From Kineothrix sp. IPX-CK (GTDB taxonomy: Bacteria; Bacillota; Clostridia; Lachnospirales; Lachnospiraceae), in the NCBI RefSeq assembly GCF_039134705.1, contig NZ_CP146256.1, positions 3,968,001 through 4,032,000 on the forward strand: DNA of 64,000 bases. The letters are read 5' to 3'. The notes below the pieces were generated by a model. That model had not been told where the DNA came from, ran no database searches, and saw only the letters and a list, made by a program, of their open reading frames with translations. The translations under genes and the position numbers were made by a program. Below, one piece after another: positions 45,740 to 55,091 of the stretch (positions are counted from its first letter, which is position 1; the number at the start of each line of letters is the position of its first letter).

Positions 45740-47728
45740 TCATTCTTCTATCGATGCAAGCTGCTTTTTCAGCTCTACCATCTTGTCACGCAGCTCTGCT
45801 GCAGCCTCGAAGTTCAAGTCCGCCGCCGCCTGCTTCATCTTCTTCTGAACATCTCCTATCAGCTTCTCCAGTTCCTGACGGTCCATAGATTCCGGATCCT
45901 TCTCGAAACGCAATTCTTCCTTTTCTATTACCTTGGATATGCTGATCAAATCCCTTACCGCCTTCTTGATCGTCTGAGGAGTTATTCCGTGCTCATCATT
46001 GTATTTCTTCTGTATTGCACGCCGGCGCTCCGTCTCCGAAAGCGCTGCACGCATAGAGTCCGTAATTTTATCCGCATACATGATTACATGACCTTCAGCA
46101 TTTCGCGCTGCACGCCCTATCGTCTGTATCAGCGATGTCTCAGAGCGCAGAAATCCCTCCTTATCCGCATCCAGTATGGCCACCAGCGAAATCTCAGGGA
46201 TATCCAAGCCCTCCCTCAGCAGGTTGATGCCCACCAGTACATCGAAAACATCCAAACGCATATCGCGGATAATCTCTGCGCGTTCCAGAGTATCGATATC
46301 GGAATGGAGATATTTCACGCGGATGCCCACTTCCTTCATGTAATCCGTCAAATCTTCCGCCATACGCTTAGTGAGCGTAGTGACTAACACTTTGTGCTTC
46401 TTCTCCACCTCTTTGTTCACTTCGGAAACAAGGTCGTCGATCTGTCCTTCCACCGGACGCACGTCCACCTCGGGGTCCAGCAGTCCCGTAGGCCGGATAA
46501 TCTGCTCCGAACGCAGCAGTTCATGGTCACTCTCGTAATTAGAAGGGGTTGCAGAAACAAACAAAAGCTGGTCGATATGACTCTCAAATTCTTCAAAATT
46601 GAGCGGACGGTTGTCCAGTGCAGAGGGCAGGCGAAACCCGTAATCCACCAAGGTATTCTTTCTGGAACGGTCGCCGGCAAACATTCCCCGTATCTGAGGA
46701 ACCGTCATGTGAGATTCGTCTATAATGATCAGATAATCATCCTTAAAATAGTCCATAAGCGTAAGTGGTGTAGCACCCGGATCCATTCCGTTCAAATGTC
46801 TGGAATAGTTCTCGATGCCGGAACAAAAGCCCGTCTCTCTGAGCATTTCGATATCGAAGTTGGTGCGCTCCGAAATCCTCTGGGCCTCTAACAGCTTGTC
46901 CTCGCTCTTGAAGTAACGAACTCTTTCCTCCAGCTCCGCTTCGATATTCTTGCAGGCTGCTCCTATCTTTTCCTGAGATACCACATAATGAGACGCCGGG
47001 AAAATGGCCACATGCTCCAAAGCCGCATGTACCTGTCCGGTAAGCGGGTCCGTCTCCGCGATACGTTCGATTTCATCACCGAAAAACTCCACCCGAATCA
47101 GGTAATCACCACCCTGCGCCGGATAAATCTCCACACTGTCACCCCGCACGCGAAAGCATCCTCTGTCCACATCCATATCGTTCCTGTCGTACTGTATGTC
47201 GATTAATTCTCTGATGACCCGGTCTCTGTCCTTTATCATTCCAGGCCTGAGCGATACGATCATCTCCTGATAATCGTCAGGGCTTCCCAAACCATAAATA
47301 CAGGAAACGCTGGCCACCACCACTACATCCCTTCGTTCCGTCAAAGAAGCTGTCGCCGAAAGGCGCAGCTTATCGATCTCATCGTTTATAGAGGAATCCT
47401 TCGCTATATACGTATCGGAAGAGGGGACATAAGCCTCCGGCTGATAATAATCGTAATAAGAGACAAAATATTCCACCGCATTGTCCGGAAAGAACTCTCT
47501 GAATTCCCCGTACAACTGCCCCGCCAGCGTCTTATTATGTGCGATGATCAGCGTCGGTTTATTCAAAGCCGTTATAATATTCGCCATTGTAAATGTCTTG
47601 CCCGAACCGGTAACTCCAAGCAAGGTCTGAAATTGATTTCCGTTCTTAAAGCCTTCTACCAGTTCGGCAATCGCCTGGGGCTGATCACCGGTAGGAGCAT
47701 ATTCTGATACCAAGTGAAAGTGATCCAT
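45740..47728 (-). CDS. uvrB: excinuclease ABC subunit B
   Basis: 662 residues. UvrB is loaded by UvrA at lesions and guides UvrC. Motifs are Walker [17 protein letters not shown], the beta-hairpin region [25 protein letters not shown] box [22 protein letters not shown] and [12 protein letters not shown]. The C-terminal UVR coiled-coil motif lies in [37 protein letters not shown] precedes ATG. A TATAAT at 47806-47801 and a GAAC-n4-GTTC box at 47854-47865 upstream point to SOS control. Confidence 0.97.
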   Translation of the reverse strand: MDHFHLVSEYAPTGDQPQAIAELVEGFKNGNQFQTLLGVTGSGKTFTMANIITALNKPTLIIAHNKTLAGQLYGEFREFFPDNAVEYFVSYYDYYQPEAYVPSSDTYIAKDSSINDEIDKLRLSATASLTERRDVVVVASVSCIYGLGSPDDYQEMIVSLRPGMIKDRDRVIRELIDIQYDRNDMDVDRGCFRVRGDSVEIYPAQGGDYLIRVEFFGDEIERIAETDPLTGQVHAALEHVAIFPASHYVVSQEKIGAACKNIEAELEERVRYFKSEDKLLEAQRISERTNFDIEMLRETGFCSGIENYSRHLNGMDPGATPLTLMDYFKDDYLIIIDESHMTVPQIRGMFAGDRSRKNTLVDYGFRLPSALDNRPLNFEEFESHIDQLLFVSATPSNYESDHELLRSEQIIRPTGLLDPEVDVRPVEGQIDDLVSEVNKEVEKKHKVLVTTLTKRMAEDLTDYMKEVGIRVKYLHSDIDTLERAEIIRDMRLDVFDVLVGINLLREGLDIPEISLVAILDADKEGFLRSETSLIQTIGRAARNAEGHVIMYADKITDSMRAALSETERRRAIQKKYNDEHGITPQTIKKAVRDLISISKVIEKEELRFEKDPESMDRQELEKLIGDVQKKMKQAAADLNFEAAAELRDKMVELKKQLASIEE

Positions 47729-47748
47729 AGAATTCTCCTTATCATATC

Positions 47749-47762
47749 ATGATAATTATCAT
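47749..47762. promoter_or_regulatory. 14-bp AT-rich palindrome in the uvrB leader
   Basis: ATGATAATTATCAT is perfectly palindromic and lies about 20-35 bp before the uvrB start codon. It may be an operator or simply a leader hairpin. Confidence 0.3.
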
Positions 47763-47835
47763 ATTTATTACAAATTTTATGCTGCAATGAGCTTTTCCGT
47801 ATTATACGAAATCTATTCTACCACAAAGAATAATA

Positions 47836-47873
47836 AAAGTACAGAACAAATTAGAACATTTGTTCTGTACTTT
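47836..47873 (-). terminator. terminator of ctpA with an embedded LexA-type box
   Basis: On the minus strand a 16-bp stem (AAAGTACAGAACAAAT with its complement) and a 6-nt loop are followed by TTATTATTCTTT, downstream of ctpA. Within it GAACATTTGTTC (47854-47865) matches the Firmicutes LexA core GAAC-n4-GTTC and lies about 50 bp upstream of the uvrB -10 box. Confidence 0.7.
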
Positions 47874-47895
47874 CTACCATTATATTTCTTAAAAT

Positions 47896-49224
47896 TTAAT
47901 TGGTCACAGCAGCGATCTTCTCCGCGATGATTTCCTTCGCGCGCTCCAACTGGTTATCGTAGCCATTGCTGTAATACTGGTCGCTATCGAACTCACATAC
48001 CTCATCCGGTTCGATGCCGATTCCGTGAATATTGTTACCCTTCGGTGTAAAATAACTGCTTACTGTGAGCTTAAGAGCCGTTCCATCCGACAGTGAAAGC
48101 ACTCTCTGCACGATTCCCTTTCCAAATGTGGTAGTTCCCACCAGCTCTCCTATACCATAGTCCTTAATAGCTCCCGCCAATATTTCCGATGCGCTGGCCG
48201 AATATCCGTTAACGAGAACGACCAAGGGCAAATCGAACACTTTCGTTCCATCGCCGGAATATTCTGTCCGGTTTCCTTCTCTGTCCTCCGTATATACGAT
48301 CAAGCCCTTGGGGAGCATTTGTCTGGCGATTTCCGTAACCGTACTTAGGTTGCCGCCCGGATTCGAGCGCAGATCCAACACCAGGCCCTGCATACCCTGC
48401 CCCCGCAGAACTGCCATGGCCTCCGTGAACTGGTCTAAGGTAATATCATCGAATTCCGTAATCTGAAGATAGCCGATGCTGCCTGTAAACATTTCATAGT
48501 TGACCGTAGGACTCTCTATCTTTCTGCGCTCTATATCGAACTCAAGATAATCGTTTTCACCCTCTCTGTATAAGGTAAGGTGTACCGTCGTTCCTTCGAG
48601 TCCCTTGATTTTGCTCACTATCTCCGAAAGCTCCAGCCCCTGCACATCCACATCATCTACCTTATATATGATGTCGCCGTCACGAAGTCCTGCTTCCTGT
48701 GCCGGCGTGCTGTCTATCACTCCGCTGATCTGCGCCAGTCCGGTATCAGTATTCATGCCTACATAGGCGCCTATGCCGTAATAGATGCCCTCCGTCTCCT
48801 CCATCAGCCGCTGAACATCCTCCTGCGTATAATAAGTGGAATACGGGTCGCCCAAAGATCCCACTACGCCCTCGTACATTCCGTCAATCATCTTCTGTAC
48901 ATCGACATCCTCTTTGTAATAATAAGTGCCTATGGCATCCTCAATGGCGCGCAGCTTCGACATCGTGAGGTCGCTTACGATTTCCTCCGGAGCCGCCATT
49001 TCCGCACTTGCAACCTCGCTGGCCTCTTTTAATTGATACGTCGTATAAATCTGCTTCACCGTGAATATACAGCTCGCAATTAAGAGGCTGAGAAGCACTC
49101 CTGTAAAGATTCCGCCGAAAAAACCGCCTTTTCCGGTTTTCTCCTGAAGATTATTGTTATTTTTCTTATCGTTCTCCGGGCTATTCTTATATTCCTCAGA
49201 ATTATTGTTTAAATTATATTTCAT
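47896..49224 (-). CDS. ctpA: S41-family carboxyl-terminal processing protease
   Basis: About 442 residues from MKYNLNNNSEEYKNS (GGAG 9 nt upstream). A low-complexity N-rich cytoplasmic tail precedes one transmembrane segment (FFGGIFTGVLLSLLIASCIF). A linker and a PDZ domain (GIGAYVGMNTDTGLAQ to GDIIYKVDDVDVQG) follow, then the S41 catalytic domain. The serine lies in VNGYSASASEILAGA and the lysine in GTTTFGKGIVQ, the Ser-Lys dyad. It acts outside the membrane. Located after ftsE-ftsX-M23, it probably belongs to the division/cell wall hydrolase operon and may process the hydrolase. Confidence 0.92.
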   Translation of the reverse strand: MKYNLNNNSEEYKNSPENDKKNNNNLQEKTGKGGFFGGIFTGVLLSLLIASCIFTVKQIYTTYQLKEASEVASAEMAAPEEIVSDLTMSKLRAIEDAIGTYYYKEDVDVQKMIDGMYEGVVGSLGDPYSTYYTQEDVQRLMEETEGIYYGIGAYVGMNTDTGLAQISGVIDSTPAQEAGLRDGDIIYKVDDVDVQGLELSEIVSKIKGLEGTTVHLTLYREGENDYLEFDIERRKIESPTVNYEMFTGSIGYLQITEFDDITLDQFTEAMAVLRGQGMQGLVLDLRSNPGGNLSTVTEIARQMLPKGLIVYTEDREGNRTEYSGDGTKVFDLPLVVLVNGYSASASEILAGAIKDYGIGELVGTTTFGKGIVQRVLSLSDGTALKLTVSSYFTPKGNNIHGIGIEPDEVCEFDSDQYYSNGYDNQLERAKEIIAEKIAAVTN

Positions 49225-49239
49225 TACTATCATCTCCAA

Positions 49240-50475
49240 TTATTTACTCAAGTAGTTCCAAGGTGAAACATAACTTCCGTTTAAACGTACGCTGAAATGG
49301 AGATGGTTGCCTGTCGAACGACCTGTCGAACCCACCGCAGCAATATTTTGTCCCTTTGTTACAAAATCGCCTTTTGAAACATAAAGCGCAGATGCATGCA
49401 TATAAATCGTATACAACCCATCACCATGATCGATCATAATATAATTACCCATGGATCCGCTGTAATCCGAAGCTACTACATTTCCATCGTATGCGGCTAC
49501 AATCGGCGAGCCCCCAGGAGCCGCCATATCCACACCGTTGTGAAACTGCTCTACTCCTAGTATTGGATGTATACGGGTGCCGTAATCGTCGCTGATTCTT
49601 GTATAGGACGGCGCAGGCCAGCTAAAAATACCTCCGTCGTACCTCAGGTTATTTTCTTCAGCCAGCTTCGCCTTTTCTTCGGCAACCGCCTTCTCCAGCG
49701 CTGCTATAGTCTCGTTCTGTTCCGCAATATCGGCTTCATATTCTGCGATTGCAGCCTCTTTATTCGTTATATCGGTAGAAACTTCGGTAATCGTCCTTTC
49801 CTTTTCGTCTATCAGCTCTCCTAAGGAAGCTTCTTCCTGCTCAACTCCCGATCTGGCTTCCTCCAGATAGGCTCTGTCTTCCTCAAGCTGCTCCTTATAT
49901 AACTCAATCATCTTTCGCGTTGCTACATATTCATCCAGCATCTTTCTGTCATAAGAGGAGAGCATTTCGATATACTCAGCCTTATTCAACATTTCACCGA
50001 AGCTGGAAGAAGAAAAAATCAGCTCCATGTATAGATTATCGCCCTTTTCATACATGAACTTAATCCTTTTTTTCATCGCGTCGTATTGATTTTCCTGATC
50101 CTCCACCGCCACTTCCAGTTCCTGCTCCGTTACTGAAATTTCTTCTTCCTTTTCTGCTATCTTATCCTTTAAATCGGCAATCTTTTCCTGAATAGTCTTA
50201 AGCTGTCCGTCGAGCTGGGTCACATAAGCGGTCAGATCATTCTTTGAGGCTTCAAGCTCTTCTTTTATCTTCTTAACATCTGTAAGATTCGACTGCAGCT
50301 TATTTTTCAATTCCCGCGCATTTTCTATTTCTTCTTCCTTCTGCTTGATACTGTCGTTCGTAAGCCCGGAAGCCTGAGCGTCAATCGAAGCCGGAATAAA
50401 GAGAAACGCCGCCTGAACGATGACAGGAATGCAAAGCACAGCGCACAGAATCTTCCTCCATTGTTTCATATGCAA
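49240..50475 (-). CDS. EnvC-like M23 peptidase with coiled coil
   Basis: 411 residues. A signal peptide (about residues 1-37, ILCAVLCIPVIVQAAFLFIP then AQASG) is followed by two long coiled-coil stretches (about 40-135 and 170-275). A C-terminal M23/LytM domain follows, with HNGVD, IMIDHGDGLYTIYMHASAL and NHLHFSVRLNG; the HxxxD and HxH zinc ligands are present, so it is probably an active endopeptidase. The coiled-coil plus M23 layout matches FtsEX-activated hydrolases (EnvC, PcsB- and CwlO-like). It lies 6 bp downstream of ftsX and upstream of ctpA. Confidence 0.92.
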   Translation of the reverse strand: MHMKQWRKILCAVLCIPVIVQAAFLFIPASIDAQASGLTNDSIKQKEEEIENARELKNKLQSNLTDVKKIKEELEASKNDLTAYVTQLDGQLKTIQEKIADLKDKIAEKEEEISVTEQELEVAVEDQENQYDAMKKRIKFMYEKGDNLYMELIFSSSSFGEMLNKAEYIEMLSSYDRKMLDEYVATRKMIELYKEQLEEDRAYLEEARSGVEQEEASLGELIDEKERTITEVSTDITNKEAAIAEYEADIAEQNETIAALEKAVAEEKAKLAEENNLRYDGGIFSWPAPSYTRISDDYGTRIHPILGVEQFHNGVDMAAPGGSPIVAAYDGNVVASDYSGSMGNYIMIDHGDGLYTIYMHASALYVSKGDFVTKGQNIAAVGSTGRSTGNHLHFSVRLNGSYVSPWNYLSK

Positions 50476-50481
50476 TATTCC

Positions 50482-51378
50482 CTATACTCTTAAGTGCTTT
50501 CTGACAGTTACGATACTTCCAAGGAAACCGATTCCAACTCCCATAGCGATGGATACGGGTGCTAATGTATTGAAAATCGTCTCTACAGGTAAAAAGCTCA
50601 AAAGTTGTGCTAACATGGAAAATCTCTCCGATACATAAAGGATGACATTGTTATATATGAAGTAAATCAGCCCCAATGGCACCAGAGAACCTATTACCCC
50701 TATTAGTATTCCCTCGATAACGAACGGAGACCTGACGAAAAAGTCCGTCGCCCCTATATATTTCATAATATTGATCTCTTCCTTACGCACGGAAATTCCT
50801 ATCGTTACCGTATTGCTTATGAGGAATATGGATACTGCGAAAAGAATACCGATAATACCGATAGAAACATAGGCAATCAAGGCGTTTACCCCACTTAAGG
50901 TAGTCGCCGTGATTTCCGACTTATTGATTCTTCTTATATCATCAATGGATTCCAGATAAGTGACCAGAGCCGGCTGCAGGGAAACATCGTTTAAGTAAAT
51001 CTCATAGTGCGCGGAATCTGCCAGCGGATTTTCCGTGAAACCGTCCGCATATTCTCCTAAGTAATCCTCTTTAAAGCTTTCCCAAGCTTCCTGTGCTGAA
51101 ACGAACTTTACCTCTGAAACCTCCACCCTTTTCGCGATCATATCGCCGATTTCACTGATTCTCGTATCATTTACCCCTTCATCGAAGAAAACGGTAACAG
51201 ACACACCCTCCTCTGCCGTCTTTACAATATGTTGGAAATTCGTAATAATCGCATAGAACAAACCGAACAGAAACAAGCATGCGCCTATTGTGGCGATAGA
51301 AGCGAGGGAAAACCACTTATTTCTTATAATATTGCGGAATCCCTGTCCGATAGTATAAAAAAATGTACTAATTCTCAT
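50482..51378 (-). CDS. ftsX: cell division ABC-type permease FtsX
   Basis: About 298 residues from MRISTFFYTIGQGFRN, chosen for an AGGTGG ribosome site and an 11-bp overlap with ftsE. Four transmembrane segments: one N-terminal (WFSLASIATIGACLFLFGLF), then an extracellular domain (about 50-165), then three more. The extracellular loop is the part that binds and activates peptidoglycan hydrolases in this family. With FtsE it forms a mechanotransmitter. The M23 hydrolase follows directly, giving the probable target. Confidence 0.93.
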   Translation of the reverse strand: MRISTFFYTIGQGFRNIIRNKWFSLASIATIGACLFLFGLFYAIITNFQHIVKTAEEGVSVTVFFDEGVNDTRISEIGDMIAKRVEVSEVKFVSAQEAWESFKEDYLGEYADGFTENPLADSAHYEIYLNDVSLQPALVTYLESIDDIRRINKSEITATTLSGVNALIAYVSIGIIGILFAVSIFLISNTVTIGISVRKEEINIMKYIGATDFFVRSPFVIEGILIGVIGSLVPLGLIYFIYNNVILYVSERFSMLAQLLSFLPVETIFNTLAPVSIAMGVGIGFLGSIVTVRKHLRV

Positions 51379-52114
51379 CGATATAACCACCTTTTTCCTC
51401 ATCGCTTACAACAATACCGCGTTTCATTGTAACGACTCTTCTCTGCATGGAATTCACAATTTCTCTATTGTGTGTTACCACCAGAACCGTTGTGCCATTT
51501 TCATTGATCTGCTCCAGGAGCTTCATGATTTCCCACGAATTCTTAGGATCCAGATTACCGGTAGGCTCATCGGCGAGCAATATGGTGGGTCTATTGACCA
51601 ACGCTCTGGCGAGAGCAACCCTTTGCTGTTCACCTCCGGAAAGCTGCCTCGGCTTCGCCTTATACTTTCCCGCGAGCCCTACCATAGACAGAACGCTCGG
51701 TACATTTCGTTTTATTTCTTTATTGGACACTTGAATGATACGCTGTGCAAAGGCTACGTTCTCATATACGTTCCTATCCTTCAAAAGCCGGAAATCTTGA
51801 AACACGATTCCAAGATTTCTTCTGAACTTCGGAATCTTACGGTGTCTGATTTTCACCAGATCATATCCCATGACGCTGATATTCCCTGAAGTCGGCGTCA
51901 ATTCCCGAAGAAGAAGCTTGATTAAGGTCGATTTGCCGGAACCGCTGTCGCCTACGATAAATACGAACTCTCCTTTATTAATATGTAGGCTGACGCCGTT
52001 TAATGCCGGCGCTCCCGTAGCATATGCCTTGCTGACATTTTCGAGAGTAATGATTTCATTCCCCAGATCAGCCTGCTTTTTCCCTCTTCGTCTCTTTCTT
52101 TCTTTCTCAGCCAA
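51368..52114 (-). CDS. ftsE: cell division ATP-binding protein FtsE
   Basis: 248 residues, starting with TTG (AGGGGTG 7 nt upstream). After a basic N-terminal tail (RKRRRGKKQ) come the ABC ATPase motifs Walker A GDSGSGKST, Q-loop VFQDFRLL, signature LSGGEQQRVALARAL and Walker B ILLADEPTGNLD, with VVTHNREIV as H-loop. It powers FtsX. The operon order ftsE-ftsX-M23-ctpA is read leftwards; a family A insertion lies just upstream at 52178. Confidence 0.95.
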   Translation of the reverse strand: MAEKERKRRRGKKQADLGNEIITLENVSKAYATGAPALNGVSLHINKGEFVFIVGDSGSGKSTLIKLLLRELTPTSGNISVMGYDLVKIRHRKIPKFRRNLGIVFQDFRLLKDRNVYENVAFAQRIIQVSNKEIKRNVPSVLSMVGLAGKYKAKPRQLSGGEQQRVALARALVNRPTILLADEPTGNLDPKNSWEIMKLLEQINENGTTVLVVTHNREIVNSMQRRVVTMKRGIVVSDEEKGGYIDEN

Positions 52115-52177
52115 AGTTATTCACCCCTAATTGTTTTATCCTTTTTGTCTCTTTCTGATAATAGCTTAGCCGTTTTT

Positions 52178-52310
52178 GTTACTGTTCACTCCGTTCTCAG
52201 TAACGCATGATTTCTGCAATTAAATTCGCTTAGCGAAGCAGAAATCATCTCTTGCATCACCTTCTTACGCAGCTTAACAGCAAGTGTCAAGCTACTGTGT
52301 GAACAGTAAC
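52178..52310. mobile_element. family A palindromic insertion (133 bp) with exact 8-bp target duplication
   Basis: Starts GTTACTGTTCACTCC, ends GTGAACAGTAAC. Flanked on both sides by CCGTTTTT (52170-52177 and 52311-52318). Close sister of 18685-18818 and 56425-56557. It lies between ftsE and the PucR/CdaR-like gene. Confidence 0.8.
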
Positions 52311-52319
52311 CCGTTTTTA

Positions 52320-53408
52320 TCAATATTCAAAAGTTTCCATATACTTCATATACTTTACAACCATAAGCGCAATCTTAAAAGTAATCGCATCTTCGAACAC
52401 TCTGAGGTCCAGGCCGGTGCTTTTCTGCAATTTATCCAGTCTGTATACGAGTGTGTTTCTATGAATGAACAGCTGTCTTGAAGTCTCCGATACATTTAAA
52501 CTGTTCTCAAAAAATTTGTTGATCGTCGTAAGGGTCTCTTCATCAAAATCATCCGGGCTCTTTCCACCGAAAATTTCCTTTATGAACATTTTGCAGAGCG
52601 GTATGGGAAGCTGATAGATCAAACGGCCTATTCCCAGCTCACTGTAAGCGACGATATCCCTTTCATCAAAGAATATCTTTCCGACATCCAGCGCCATCTT
52701 CGCTTCCTTATAGGAACGGCTCACTTCTTTAATCTCATTAACCGTGGTTCCATAAGAAATACGAATGTTCTTCATGCCCTCTTTCAAAAGATAGGCCTCT
52801 GCGTTCCGGGCAGTCTTATCGATTTCCTTGCTGCTGTCTCCTTCCGAAAGGTCCTTTACTACTATAACATTATTTTCATCCACTGCGGTAATGAAATCTT
52901 TGCTATTATTTCCATAATATGTCCGCATGAGCTCTAAAACGTTGCTGTCTTTCCCATTCTCCGTCTCTATGATCATGACGACCCTTTTTCCGTCCGTCTG
53001 TATATGCAGCTTTTTCGCGCGACTGTAAATATCTACCAAAAGCAGATTATCGAGCAGCAGATTCTTGATAAAGTTGTCCTTATCAAAGCGTTCCTTATAC
53101 GCAATCAAAAGACCCTGAATCTGAAAGGCCACCATCTTTCCGACCATGTACACATCCTCGCCTGCTCCGCCGGCAATCAATATATACTCTAATTGCAACT
53201 CGTCAAATATCTTGAAATATTGGTATCCCTGTATCTCCTGGGAATCTGCAGCAGAACCCACGAACTCTACTGCTGCCGCAGAACAGCTCTCCATCCCTGC
53301 CACAGTGGATGCTACCTCCTTACCGTCTACATCCATTACACACAACTCTACTCTGGCGATCGCCTTAAGGCCCTCAATTGTATTTTGTAATATTTGATTT
53401 GAAATCAT
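52320..53408 (-). CDS. CdaR/PucR-type sugar-diacid-like transcriptional regulator
   Basis: 362 residues. The N-terminal part (SNQILQNTIEGLKAIARVEL, then VMDVDGKEVASTV) resembles the putative diacid recognition domain. A GGDEF-like middle region (ISYGTTVNEIKEVSRSYKEA) follows. The C-terminal PucR helix-turn-helix reads FFENSLNVSETSRQLFIHRNTLVYRLDKLQ. Such proteins sense small metabolites; the inducer is unknown here and no catabolic operon is adjacent. Long AT-rich DNA upstream (53409-53652) contains its leader and no clear promoter. This is a different protein from the YbbR-type CdaR at 32229. Confidence 0.85.
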   Translation of the reverse strand: MISNQILQNTIEGLKAIARVELCVMDVDGKEVASTVAGMESCSAAAVEFVGSAADSQEIQGYQYFKIFDELQLEYILIAGGAGEDVYMVGKMVAFQIQGLLIAYKERFDKDNFIKNLLLDNLLLVDIYSRAKKLHIQTDGKRVVMIIETENGKDSNVLELMRTYYGNNSKDFITAVDENNVIVVKDLSEGDSSKEIDKTARNAEAYLLKEGMKNIRISYGTTVNEIKEVSRSYKEAKMALDVGKIFFDERDIVAYSELGIGRLIYQLPIPLCKMFIKEIFGGKSPDDFDEETLTTINKFFENSLNVSETSRQLFIHRNTLVYRLDKLQKSTGLDLRVFEDAITFKIALMVVKYMKYMETFEY

Positions 53409-53652
53409 TTCCCCGCTCCTTCTCCTTCTTTTTTCCTAACCTTATATGCAATTTATACAATGCACATTTTGATAAAAAATCTGTTTTTCCTATACCCAAT
53501 TTTCATTTTAATTCAAAACTACAAAAAAATCTACACTATTTCTTCAAAACTTTGTGTATTTTTTATGTATTCTGAGAAACCGTACAGATTTTATCCAATG
53601 TACAACTTCCACAACGTTTTTCTGCGGCGGCTTTCATGCCGGCTGCAACACT

Positions 53653-53692
53653 AAAAAGGCAGATTTGAAACTTATTCTCATTTCAAATCTGC
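53653..53692 (-). terminator. rho-independent terminator of the TagA-like gene
   Basis: On the minus strand GCAGATTTGAAA pairs with TTTCAAATCTGC, followed by CTTTTTAG. The stem begins right at the stop codon. Confidence 0.8.
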
Positions 53693-54376
53693 TTACTGAT
53701 TCTTTTCATTTTCTCCGTTATATCTGTTCATCCGATCGTGGAACATCTTCTTGTAGATTCGGCTCATTGCTTTCTTCTGAAAAGATTCATGGCGCTCGCC
53801 CAGCTTCATGTCCTTGGAAATTCCCAGCCATACCTCAGCGTTGATATACGGCTTCGCTTCCAGCATCCATTGCTCCTGCCTGCTTCCTGCCATTCGCGAA
53901 ATAATTACGGAAGGGGCAATATCGTTAATATCGTTAACGACTTCCTCCACATTTTCCGCATCCTCTTTTATGATCTGATAGCCTCTGACTGCGATGCCCC
54001 GCTGAAAATCCTTCAACTCATCTCTCAGCTTCTGCGCATCCTCTTCCGAATCGGATAGCAAATATATCGTTTTCCCTCCGCGCACGATTCTTCTCAAAAA
54101 TTCCTTTAAAAAAACGAGATTCTCCACTTCATACGAACGGCTCTTGGATTCTATCTTCGCCACTCTCAGAATATCGGACTCCCCGCACAGGGTCATATCC
54201 ATGGATTCAATTCTCTCTTTTTCATTTTCATCTTTTCCCGCCAATATAAGCATCGGTGTCGTAACGTATAAAATCGTATTAAGAGCGCCGTTTTCTAAAA
54301 AACCGTCCAGCAAAAACAGCGACTCCTTGAGAGAATAATCGGTAAGCGTAACCCCTAAAATATCCATTTTTTGCAT
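53693..54376 (-). CDS. WecG/TagA/CpsF-family glycosyltransferase-like protein
   Basis: About 227 residues from MQKMDILGVTLTDYS; the frame runs 17 codons upstream without a better ribosome site. It resembles the GT26 WecG/TagA fold: ILYVTTPMLILAGKDENE, GGKTIYLLSDSEEDAQKL and ISRMAGSRQEQWMLEAKPYI with the AGSxxQE motif. Several usual features, such as the first GTPNP-like loop, look changed, so catalytic activity is uncertain. It is not next to other teichoic acid genes; it is divergent from the YjfB peptide. Terminator immediately after the stop. Confidence 0.75.
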   Translation of the reverse strand: MQKMDILGVTLTDYSLKESLFLLDGFLENGALNTILYVTTPMLILAGKDENEKERIESMDMTLCGESDILRVAKIESKSRSYEVENLVFLKEFLRRIVRGGKTIYLLSDSEEDAQKLRDELKDFQRGIAVRGYQIIKEDAENVEEVVNDINDIAPSVIISRMAGSRQEQWMLEAKPYINAEVWLGISKDMKLGERHESFQKKAMSRIYKKMFHDRMNRYNGENEKNQ

Positions 54377-54448
54377 ACTTTCACCATCATTTCCCCATAT
54401 GGTCGAACTAAATATTCCCCTAAACAATCTTAAAAACCTTCCCCCGAC

Positions 54449-54478
54449 TTGTCAAGTATATCAAAAATATGGTATACT
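54449..54478 (+). promoter_or_regulatory. promoter and inverted repeat before yjfB
   Basis: TTGTCA (54449-54454), 18 bp, TATACT (54473-54478). CAAGTATA (54453-54460) and TATACTTG (54473-54480) form an 8-bp inverted repeat spanning the spacer and -10 box, a possible operator. A second TATAAT (54484-54489) follows with no good -35. The flagellar sigma-D consensus is not seen. Confidence 0.5.
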
Positions 54479-54530
54479 TGCAATATAATGATTCGAATTA
54501 TAAAAATTCAATTTAAGGGAGGTAATAAAT

Positions 54531-54719
54531 ATGGATATTCCTGCATTATCAATGGCGCTCGCCCAGACACAGACTATATCGGACGTAGGTATTACCATGC
54601 TCTCGAAATCATTGGACAGCATGGAGACTGGCGGTGACGCGATGATAGATATGATGAATTCCTCTATGGAATTGTCTGTAAATCCTGCCATCGGTTCTAA
54701 CATAGATTTATATATATAG
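54531..54719 (+). CDS. yjfB: YjfB-family putative motility peptide
   Basis: 62 residues, GGGAGG 7 nt upstream of ATG. MDIPALSMALAQTQTISDVG, then VGITMLSKSLDS and SMELSVNPAIGSNIDL match the YjfB putative motility protein family, small acidic peptides common in flagellated Firmicutes; the biochemical function is not known. The opposite strand is open through this gene but has no ribosome site. Hairpin sequence follows (54720-54770), then a family B element. Confidence 0.8.
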   Translation: MDIPALSMALAQTQTISDVGITMLSKSLDSMETGGDAMIDMMNSSMELSVNPAIGSNIDLYI

Positions 54720-54793
54720 AAGCTTATAGCATAAAACATAAGCGTGCAGCTACACAGCCACTTTTCATGTAGCAGGAGCACTTTTCTATTACG

Positions 54794-55077
54794 ATTAGGG
54801 TGTCAAAAGGTCCTTTATAAATACATTCTGGTCAATATGACCAAAACAAAAAGAACGACTGCGCCTATGTAAATATTTAGAAGTTCTTTCTCTGGATATT
54901 TGAGCCATAACAGAAAACAAAACTGTTTGAGCGCAGCGAGTTTTTTGTTTTCTGGTATGTTTGGCGCTAATAGACTGAGAATTAGAACTTCTTATATATT
55001 GGAATTCGGCGCAGGAATCTTTTTGTTTTGAGCATATTGCCTAGAGACGTTCGCAAAAGGACCTTTTGACACCCTAA
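54794..55077. mobile_element. family B hairpin element, copy 4
   Basis: 284 bp from ATTAGGGTGTCAAAAGG to CCTTTTGACACCCTAA, a perfect end stem. Flanking decamers TTCTATTACG and TCCTATTACA match at 8 of 10, consistent with target duplication. The apical GTTTGAGCGCAGCGAG is conserved. It takes up most of the 429-bp gap between yjfB and the CPBP gene; no gene inside. Confidence 0.75.
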
Positions 55078-55091
55078 TCCTATTACATGAT

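Noticed and set aside
47749..47762. Fur/PerR-type box before uvrB
   Set aside because: The palindrome resembles Fur half-sites but lacks the central base and full 7-1-7 layout. It is kept only as an unassigned palindrome.
54461..54781. 106-codon minus-strand frame over yjfB
   Set aside because: It is the antisense of the YjfB gene, lacks a ribosome site, and the plus-strand frame has a strong ribosome site and family motifs.
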